Origin: Glaciecola sp964643575
Lineage (GTDB): Bacteria > Pseudomonadota > Gammaproteobacteria > Enterobacterales > Alteromonadaceae
Length of the DNA: 28,746 nt
Direction: 5' to 3'
NCBI GenBank assembly: GCA_964643575.1
Contig: CAZXTD010000038.1
Location: forward strand, 1 to 28,746
Part shown: positions 22,778-28,746 of the stretch, piece by piece
How the letters are laid out: every line of letters begins with the position of its first letter
Position numbering within the stretch: the stretch's first letter is position 1
The notes under the pieces: generated by a model
Database searches by the model: none
Seen by the model: the letters and a program-made list of their open reading frames with translations, nothing else
Told to the model about the DNA's origin: nothing
Program-made: the position numbers and the translations under genes

Positions 22778-25351
22778 ATGCGCGCTTGCTATGCACTCAT
22801 TTACCTTTGTTGTTTTTTAATAGTGAGCGGGCCGGTAAATGCGTTAAACGACCTCGCGAGCGCAGCACAAGAAATTCAAGCAAAGCTTCGTATCAATAAC
22901 AATCACGAAACTAAAGATTGTCCTTATGATGCTGCGTCATGTTATTCAGCAACAATGAGAATATCTCTGGCACCGAGTATGCCTAAAGACTGGCGAATTG
23001 TGTTTAGTCATCTTTCTCCCATTTTGAGTGTTGAGAGTAGCGCGTTTAATTTACAGCACCTTAACGGTGATTTGCATGAAATAACAGCCAAACAGAGCGG
23101 TTTGCTGGCTAATACGCCATACGAGATTCATTTTAAAGGTAATACACCTTTGGTGTCGGAGTCTGTTTTGTTTCCTAATTATCTGCTGGTCAATAAAGCG
23201 GGCGAGGCAATTGTGATAGAAAGCACCAAAGAGCGATTGTTAGACGGACATCAAGTGCCACGGCCTATACATGTAGATGCTTTTGAATCGAGTGCTCAGC
23301 AACTTCGTGGTAAGAGAGAGAAAACGCTTATTGCAGATGCAGCAGTAAGGTATCAGCAATACTCGAGCCGCGCGGCAAATGATGACACTGCTGAGAAGCG
23401 TAAAGAGCATTTAAACGCCGCGACTATAGAGCCTCGCGTTATCCCCAATGTTAGAGAAGCGCAATATTCGGGCGCATTCTCAAATGTATCGAATGGTTTA
23501 GACATTAAAGATGCACTGACAGATATGCCCGGAGTGAAGAGCCGTTTCGATTTGGTTGGAATGAAGCTAAGTCAAAATGGCCGCACTGTTACTTTTGAAC
23601 AGTCCTTAAGCATGCAAGCTGACGCATACGAACTTTTGATTGGCGCAGAACAAATCAAAATAAAACACGGCAATAAAGCCGGAAAACAAAACGCGCTGAT
23701 GACCCTAGCGCAATTGCTCAACAACCAACAGTTACCGATTGGCAAGATTAGAGATCAAGCGGCGATGCCTTTTAGAGGCATGCATATCGATGTGTCGCGC
23801 AATTTTAGAAGTAAGGCATTTATATTAAAATTGCTCGACCAAATGGCCTACTACAAGCTTAACAAGCTGCATTTGCATTTGGCCGATGACGAAGGCTGGC
23901 GCTTAGAAATTGCGAGTTTACCGGAGCTAACCGAAGTTGGTGGCTTTAGGTGCTTTGATGAGTCTGAAACAGAATGCTTGCTGCCTCAATTGGCAAGCGG
24001 CAACACAAAAGAAACAAACCCTAATAATGGTTATTACTCTAGCGAAGACTATATTGACATATTGCGCTATGCCCATGCGCGCAGTATCGAAATTATTCCA
24101 TCCCTCGACATGCCAGGGCACTCAAGAGCCGCAATTATTGCAATGAAAGCGCGTTATGAAAACGCGGCGAATGGTGATGTTACCTACCTACTCAGCGAGC
24201 CAAATGATACAAGCCAATATCGTTCTATTCAGCACTATAACGACAACACGCTTAACCCTTGTATAACGGCAACTTATCGATTTGTTGAAGAAGTACTCAC
24301 GCAGCTAAATACTATGCATAAAAAGGCGGGTGTGCCTTTGCAGCGTTATCATATAGGCGCAGATGAAACCGCAGGCGCATGGCAAGATTCTCCTGCGTGC
24401 AACGCGCTCATTGCAAATAATCCAGAGCTTGAAACAGTGAAAGACTTAGGCCCTTATTTTGTCGAAAAAGTCGCGCAAATGGTAGACAGTCTTGGCATTA
24501 TGGCGGGCGCGTGGAGTGATGGCTTGATGCATGCAAATATCAACAAGCTCCCCAAAAAAGTACACGCAAATGCTTGGGCAACGCTTTATTCACAAGGGCA
24601 CGAAAAGGTGCATAAAATGGTAAATGACGGCTGGGATGTAGTGCTGTCGTTACCTGATGTACTGTATTTTGATTTCCCTTACGATGCTGATCCTATTGAG
24701 CCTGGCTACTATTGGGGCTCGCGTAATACTGATACTTATCAGATATTTCAGTTTATGCCATTCAATTTGCCTGTGCATGCTGAGCTTTGGGTCGACAATA
24801 TTGGCCGGCCTTATACCGCCACACAAGCAACATCGCTGCAAGCAAACAAAAAAGTTTTGGGCATACAGGGGCAACTGTGGAGCGAAACTGTGCGGTCGGA
24901 TGACCAAGCTAGCTATATGCTGTTTCCGCGTTTGCTTGCTTTAGCTGAGCGTGCTTGGCATACGCCCAAATGGGCCGAAACATACCGCTCGAATATAGAA
25001 TATTCGAACAACACCGCATACTTTGATGAAGCCCAACATAGCGAGATGCAACAAGATTGGGAAAGCTTTACGCAAGCCCTAAGCGAGCGTGAAATGCTTT
25101 ATTTAGACCAAGCTGGCATGCTAGTGCGAGTGCCATTACCTGGCGCTACTATCAAAGAGGATGTTTTGCACATGAACACTGCTTTTAAAAACCTCGTGCT
25201 AGAATACGCATACGAACCTAATACTCCGAGCGCTTGGCTGACTTATCAAGGGCCGAGTAAATTACAAAAAGGTGTTTACGTACGAAGTCGTATTCCTCAC
25301 ACGCAAACTACCAGCCGTATTCAGTTTGTGCCTTACAATCCTATCAAATAG
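22778..25351 (+). CDS. GH20 beta-N-acetylhexosaminidase (chitobiase type)
   Basis: The ATG at 22778 follows AAGAGGAAG and opens a signal peptide (MRACYALIYLCCFLIVSGPV, then NA). The 857-residue protein has the chitobiase layout: an N-terminal carbohydrate-binding domain (about 25-170), a GH20b domain (about 220-330), the catalytic barrel (about 335-750) and a small C-terminal domain (about 790-850). The catalytic pair is Asp529-Glu530 in HIGADETAGAW. FRGMHIDVSRNF, LHLHLADDEGWRLEI and EIIPSLDMPGHSRA are family blocks. It releases N-acetylglucosamine from chitin oligosaccharides or glycans in the periplasm. No chitinase or GlcNAc transporter is nearby. It meets the next gene tail to tail with a 5-bp gap. 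Confidence 0.94.
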   Translation: MRACYALIYLCCFLIVSGPVNALNDLASAAQEIQAKLRINNNHETKDCPYDAASCYSATMRISLAPSMPKDWRIVFSHLSPILSVESSAFNLQHLNGDLHEITAKQSGLLANTPYEIHFKGNTPLVSESVLFPNYLLVNKAGEAIVIESTKERLLDGHQVPRPIHVDAFESSAQQLRGKREKTLIADAAVRYQQYSSRAANDDTAEKRKEHLNAATIEPRVIPNVREAQYSGAFSNVSNGLDIKDALTDMPGVKSRFDLVGMKLSQNGRTVTFEQSLSMQADAYELLIGAEQIKIKHGNKAGKQNALMTLAQLLNNQQLPIGKIRDQAAMPFRGMHIDVSRNFRSKAFILKLLDQMAYYKLNKLHLHLADDEGWRLEIASLPELTEVGGFRCFDESETECLLPQLASGNTKETNPNNGYYSSEDYIDILRYAHARSIEIIPSLDMPGHSRAAIIAMKARYENAANGDVTYLLSEPNDTSQYRSIQHYNDNTLNPCITATYRFVEEVLTQLNTMHKKAGVPLQRYHIGADETAGAWQDSPACNALIANNPELETVKDLGPYFVEKVAQMVDSLGIMAGAWSDGLMHANINKLPKKVHANAWATLYSQGHEKVHKMVNDGWDVVLSLPDVLYFDFPYDADPIEPGYYWGSRNTDTYQIFQFMPFNLPVHAELWVDNIGRPYTATQATSLQANKKVLGIQGQLWSETVRSDDQASYMLFPRLLALAERAWHTPKWAETYRSNIEYSNNTAYFDEAQHSEMQQDWESFTQALSEREMLYLDQAGMLVRVPLPGATIKEDVLHMNTAFKNLVLEYAYEPNTPSAWLTYQGPSKLQKGVYVRSRIPHTQTTSRIQFVPYNPIK

Positions 25352-25356
25352 AGGCC

Positions 25357-25719
25357 TTAGCTTGCGTCTACTTTCGCACTTAAGGTTTGGCTTGATGTCG
25401 GTAACACTGCTGAAGGATTTCGTAGCCAAGCCGTCGCGTTAGCGCGAGGCAAACAAGCTTGCAAAGGATTTGCCTTAAACTTGTTTTGTTTGACTTCTAC
25501 AGTGTCGCTTTTTTGCTTAACTCCGCTGGCTTCTCTCTCGACCCAACACTTAATGTTATATTCATTTTGAACATAAGAAACCTTAAGTGTATTTGACTGT
25601 TTCACCAATGACTCATAAACAAAATCAAGGTTATCTGAATTTAGTTTTGCACTCACTCCTGCTGATAATGCAAAACACACTACGCCGCTTTTAATAATCG
25701 CTTTAACAAACTTATTCAT
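25357..25719 (-). CDS. Small exported protein of unknown function, divergent from LysR
   Basis: The ATG at 25719 follows GGAGACC and gives a clean signal peptide (MNKFVKAIIKSGVVCFALSA, then GVSA), so it is preferred over a frame opening at 25776. The 120-residue product has two cysteines in the mature part (IKCWVERE and QACLPRANA) that could form a disulfide in the periplasm. The rest is Lys-, Ser- and Val-rich. The family is not recognised. A promoter lies upstream and a LysR-type operator sits at the usual activation distance, so it is the likely target of the adjacent regulator. Confidence 0.72.
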   Translation of the reverse strand: MNKFVKAIIKSGVVCFALSAGVSAKLNSDNLDFVYESLVKQSNTLKVSYVQNEYNIKCWVEREASGVKQKSDTVEVKQNKFKANPLQACLPRANATAWLRNPSAVLPTSSQTLSAKVDAS

Positions 25720-25747
25720 AATTTTGGTCTCCGGTTTGAACGCGCAA

Positions 25748-25776
25748 AGAATAGGCTCAAAATTAGACTTGAACAA
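25748..25776 (-). promoter_or_regulatory. Sigma-70-like promoter of the small exported protein
   Basis: On the minus strand TTGTTC (25771-25776), a 17-base spacer and TATTCT (25748-25753) form a reasonable -35/-10 pair. Transcription would begin near 25741, giving a leader of about 22 bases that carries the ribosome site. Confidence 0.55.
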
Positions 25777-25793
25777 ACGATAAAAAATAAAGC

Positions 25794-25816
25794 ATACTTA
25801 AGTTTTTCTTAAGTAT
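25794..25816. promoter_or_regulatory. Perfect LysR-type operator between divergent genes
   Basis: ATACTTAAG (25794-25802) and CTTAAGTAT (25808-25816) are perfect inverted arms around TTTTT. T25799 and A25811 give the LysR-type T-N11-A core. Its centre is about 64 bases upstream of the predicted start of the minus-strand transcript, the classical recognition position for LysR activators. It lies just upstream of the lysR start codon, where binding could repress lysR itself. Confidence 0.75.
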
Positions 25817-25832
25817 ATGGCTGCATTGCAAA

Positions 25833-26759
25833 ATGAAGAAACAGTATTTACCGTCGTTAAAGTCACTTCAATTTTTTAAAGAAGCAGGAAAAAGCCTGAG
25901 TTTTAAGCTAGCCGCACTTAACTTAAACGTGTCTCAAGCTGCGGTAAGTCAGCAAATTAAAAGCCTCGAAGACTACTTGGGCAAGTCACTTTTTATCCGG
26001 GTGAATCGCACTATACAACTGAGCGATACAGGGCAACGCCTACTGCCTTATATCGAACAGGGCTTTGACCAGTTTTACCGAGGTTTGTCTGCAATTTCAG
26101 ATGATACTAGTCCCAATATACTGCGGGTGTCTGCCATCCATTCATTTACCTCTTTATGGCTAATGCCGCGACTACAGGATTTTCAAGATGATCACCCCGA
26201 ACTCATGATCCAAATTGCGCCGTCTAACGAGCTCACCAACTTTGAAACCGACGAAGTCGATTTGGCGATCCGAATGGGATTAGGCGATTACCCCGAATTA
26301 CATGAAATAAAGCTAATGAGTGATAAGTTGGTATTTGTGGCAAGCCCTGAATTATTAAAAAAGCTACCAAACGCAAAAATAGAACAACCCCAAGACCTAT
26401 TTAAACTGCCCTGGATTGAAGACCCGAGCCCGCAAACTCGGCTAATAATGAAACGCGTTTGCGCTGACTTGGGCATAGACAGTGATAGCTTAGTCGCTTC
26501 TATTCGCTCAGATAACTCCATGATCATGATTGAACACGCGTTAAATGGCAAAGGCTTTACCCTAGTTAACCGTGCACTCGCGGCAAAATACCTACTGAGT
26601 GGTGAATTAATACAAGCAATAGATTTTACAGAAACATCACCTTGGTCACTTTATTTAGTTGCGCCCGAACATCATTTTTCGTGGCCTAAAGTCCAAATGT
26701 TCAAAGAATGGTTGATACCTGAACTCAGAAAGTCATTTACCGATGTTGAGGCGTGGTGA
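25833..26759 (+). CDS. LysR-family transcription regulator (GcvA-like)
   Basis: The 308-residue protein has the N-terminal winged HTH (about 8-66: LKSLQFFKEAGKSLSFKLAA, then LNVSQAAVSQQIKSLEDYLG) and a LysR substrate-binding domain (about 92-300). PSLKSLQFFKEAGKSLSF and LIEQALNG-like segments resemble GcvA/AmpR-type members. No clear ribosome site precedes the ATG. It is divergent from a small exported protein with a palindromic operator between them. A BCCT transporter follows on the same strand after about 140 bases and is a second possible target. The ligand cannot be predicted. Confidence 0.92.
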   Translation: MKKQYLPSLKSLQFFKEAGKSLSFKLAALNLNVSQAAVSQQIKSLEDYLGKSLFIRVNRTIQLSDTGQRLLPYIEQGFDQFYRGLSAISDDTSPNILRVSAIHSFTSLWLMPRLQDFQDDHPELMIQIAPSNELTNFETDEVDLAIRMGLGDYPELHEIKLMSDKLVFVASPELLKKLPNAKIEQPQDLFKLPWIEDPSPQTRLIMKRVCADLGIDSDSLVASIRSDNSMIMIEHALNGKGFTLVNRALAAKYLLSGELIQAIDFTETSPWSLYLVAPEHHFSWPKVQMFKEWLIPELRKSFTDVEAW

Positions 26760-26866
26760 GCAGAGGTAAACGCTTATGGTTGTGATGCTTTGAGACGCTC
26801 TACATAGCTGCAGCCACTTTAGTGTTGCTGGGTCGGCTGCTTGTCACACATTTGAGCTCAGTTGTG

Positions 26867-26894
26867 TATAATAAAAGCCGGATTTATTAGGAAG
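26867..26894 (+). promoter_or_regulatory. -10 box and ribosome site that set the BCCT start
   Basis: TATAAT at 26867-26872 would start transcription near 26879. AGGAAG at 26889-26894 is then the first ribosome site. Both lie downstream of the in-frame TTG at 26862, which argues against that codon as the start. A possible -35, TTGTCA (26841-26846), is 20 bases away, longer than usual. Confidence 0.45.
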
Positions 26895-26900
26895 TCATTT

Positions 26901-28571
26901 ATTATCATTAAACCTCCGTTAACTGATTTATTTATTCGCGTTGCAAAGTCGGGTTTTTACCGCGGCTTTAGTAAAGACGTCACTATCACCGCAAAAATTT
27001 TAGTGGGCGCGTTAATCTTATGGGCCATCGCTTTTCCAGACAATGCCTCTGAAGTATTAGGACAACTCAACACACTAATACTCGACGGTTTTAATTATTG
27101 GTATGTCTATGCCATGGCATTTTTCATGATACTGTCGATAGGTTTAGCGCTATTCCCCAAGGTAGGAAGCCTGCGCTTAGGTTGCGAAAACGACCGTCCA
27201 GAATTCTCTCGATTTTCTTGGTTTTCAATGATGTTTGGCGCAGGTATTGGCATTGGTATGTTGACCTTTGCAACGGCCGAGCCCATGTACCACTTTGCCC
27301 AAAATCCCAGCACCATTATGGGCCTAACTGAAGGCAGCACTCAAGGCAATGTTCGTGAGGCATACATCTGGTCATTTACACATTGGGGTTTTGCCGCCTG
27401 GACTGCTTATGCCATTGTTGGCTTGTCTTTAGGCTTTTATTCATACCGAAGAGGCTTACCACTGACCATTCGCTCGTCGCTCACTCCTTTGTTTGGTAAA
27501 AAACTCTCAGGCCCATTGGGGCATACTATAGATGTAGTCGCTGTTGTTGCTACAGTGCTCGGTATTTCACAGACCTTAGGGTTTGGCGTTGAGCAATTCA
27601 TTTCTGGTTTATCTACCATTGGTTTTGGTGATTGGCTCTATTCAACAGATGCCGACGGTAACCAATCTTCTTCTAAGTTAGGCATACTTGTGGCCCTCGC
27701 TATTATTATGGGTGGCTCTACTCTTTCTGCATTGTCTGGTGTGGGTAAAGGCATAAAGTGGCTATCTAATATCAACATGGTGCTTAGCATGTTCGTGCTG
27801 TGTTTTTTCTTGATATTTGGCTCAACCTTTTTCGGCTTGTCGAGTTTCTTTGTGGGTATTGCAGATTATGTGGCATCCATACCCGAAAATGTATTTAAAG
27901 TATGGACCAAAGATGGCACCGAGACGGGCGACGCCCTTGCTAATTGGCAAGGCGCGTGGACAATTTTTTATTGGGCATGGTGGATTGCCTTTGCCCCATT
28001 TGTGGGTGTCTTTTTAGCGCGTATCTCAAAAGGTCGTACAATAAGAGAATACATATTTGGCGCTATGTTAGGCCCAGCCGCTATGTGCTTTGTGTGGTTT
28101 GCTTTGGTAGGAGGCACCGCAATAGACCTTGAGCTTTCAGGTGTCGCCAATGGCGCCATTGCTAATGCAGGGCAGGCCGAGCAATTGTTCGCTATGCTGG
28201 GCGTGATTCTGAGTGAAAATTTAGCGTTTGCGATGTCGGTGGTTATCGTTGTTTTATTGCTGACTTATTTAATTACCTCAGCCGACAGTGCCGTGTTAAT
28301 TATCAACACAATCAACGCCGCCGGCGACGAAGGGCCAAAAGCGCGCCCACATATTTTATTTTGGGGCGGTGCTCTCGCACTCGTTGTAGGCGGTTTAATT
28401 ATTGCGGGTGGGCTAGATGCGATACGCACAGCCATGGTGATTGGCGCGCTTCCATTTAGTTTGGTAATGGTGTTGATGGGAGCTTCGTTGGTGATTGCTA
28501 TTTTTGGTGACTTAAAGAGGAAAAAACACGGATTGCAAACGGTTTATACTGACGAGACAACGCCTGATTAA
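26901..28571 (+). CDS. BCCT family transporter (betaine/choline/carnitine type)
   Basis: About 556 residues with some twelve membrane helices. The BCCT glycine motif is MMFGAGIGIGMLTFATAEPM. The signature WTIFYWAWWIAFAPFVGVFL with the following ARISKGRTIREY is exact in type, and LITSADSAVLIINT is also conserved. These carriers take up betaine, choline, carnitine or related compatible solutes by Na+ or H+ symport. No ATG or GTG lies near the N-terminus; a TTG at 26862 sits upstream of a -10 box, while an ATT at 26901 is six bases after AGGAAG. I place the start at ATT tentatively. The mature protein begins close to KPPLTDLFIRVAKSGFYRGF. It follows the lysR gene. Confidence 0.9.
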   Translation: MIIKPPLTDLFIRVAKSGFYRGFSKDVTITAKILVGALILWAIAFPDNASEVLGQLNTLILDGFNYWYVYAMAFFMILSIGLALFPKVGSLRLGCENDRPEFSRFSWFSMMFGAGIGIGMLTFATAEPMYHFAQNPSTIMGLTEGSTQGNVREAYIWSFTHWGFAAWTAYAIVGLSLGFYSYRRGLPLTIRSSLTPLFGKKLSGPLGHTIDVVAVVATVLGISQTLGFGVEQFISGLSTIGFGDWLYSTDADGNQSSSKLGILVALAIIMGGSTLSALSGVGKGIKWLSNINMVLSMFVLCFFLIFGSTFFGLSSFFVGIADYVASIPENVFKVWTKDGTETGDALANWQGAWTIFYWAWWIAFAPFVGVFLARISKGRTIREYIFGAMLGPAAMCFVWFALVGGTAIDLELSGVANGAIANAGQAEQLFAMLGVILSENLAFAMSVVIVVLLLTYLITSADSAVLIINTINAAGDEGPKARPHILFWGGALALVVGGLIIAGGLDAIRTAMVIGALPFSLVMVLMGASLVIAIFGDLKRKKHGLQTVYTDETTPD

Positions 28572-28609
28572 GTGACAAAACTAAACCACGGCGGCCTCCT
28601 GTGGGGGCA

Positions 28610-28671
28610 ATAGCTGTCATATGATTCTTACTAAACTTGTTGTTTTAGTTTCTCTAAATTTAGACAGCTAT
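28610..28671. repeat. Inverted repeat at the right edge of the window
   Basis: ATAGCTGTC (28610-28618) and GACAGCTAT (28663-28671) are perfect inverted arms around a 44-base AT-rich loop, 38 bases after the BCCT stop codon. Inside the loop CTAAATTTAG is itself palindromic. No T run follows, so it is not a standard terminator. The 175 bases after the BCCT gene hold no visible gene. Confidence 0.5.
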
Positions 28672-28746
28672 GGGGCAGAGAGCGGACGGATCAATTTCGG
28701 CAATTAGTTCCAGTTTAGCCTGTTAGCCGACTTTAACTTTGGTCCA

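Noticed and set aside
26810..26840. GCAGCC/GGCTGC inverted repeat between lysR and the BCCT gene
   Set aside because: Six-bp arms with a 19-base loop and no T run can arise by chance.

Overview
The window looks like chromosomal DNA of a marine, heterotrophic gammaproteobacterium, most likely in the Alteromonadales (Glaciecola/Paraglaciecola/Alteromonas type). The evidence is moderate GC content, many exported hydrolases and lipoproteins, Slp and DUF3750 lipoproteins, a GH20 hexosaminidase, a GH43 lipoprotein, and a LysR plus BCCT pair. This placement rests on family recognition only. No rRNA, tRNA, IS element or CRISPR array was seen. One run of 10 N (9740-9749) interrupts a gene.

Layout. 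1-520: the 3' end of an unknown CDS, then a short basic protein behind a sigma-28-like promoter and an intrinsic terminator. 695-2833: an exported S9 peptidase with a strong terminator. 2834-5141: an accessory islet with a lone XRE regulator behind a near-perfect palindrome, a frameshifted minus-strand gene remnant that I rebuilt by hand, and an unrecognised AT-rich membrane protein. 5142-9845: a DUF4920 protein, then a small unknown protein, a TIR-TM-TPR protein and a divergent cytoplasmic subtilisin (S8), the last overlapping a YaeR-like VOC gene. 10022-13308: S10 carboxypeptidase, DUF442-type phosphatase and GH43 lipoprotein, all on the plus strand. 13383-14896: three minus-strand genes (sugar O-acetyltransferase and two small membrane proteins). 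15165-19962: a membrane AraC regulator, a decayed S41 peptidase and an amidohydrolase lipoprotein. 20014-25351: DUF3750 and Slp lipoproteins, an exported alpha/beta hydrolase and a GH20 hexosaminidase. 25357-28571: a small exported protein divergent from a LysR regulator with a clear shared operator, then a BCCT transporter.

Most genes form a scavenging programme: periplasmic or surface peptidases (S9 twice, S10, S41 remnant, amidohydrolase), glycosidases (GH43, GH20) and an osmolyte transporter. The best candidate for an undescribed system is the TIR-TM-TPR / 98-aa protein / cytoplasmic S8 protease group (5783-9451). Its TIR domain keeps the position of the NADase glutamate and the protease keeps a complete triad without a signal peptide, which suggests a sensor-effector or conflict system. 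That is inference from domains and arrangement.
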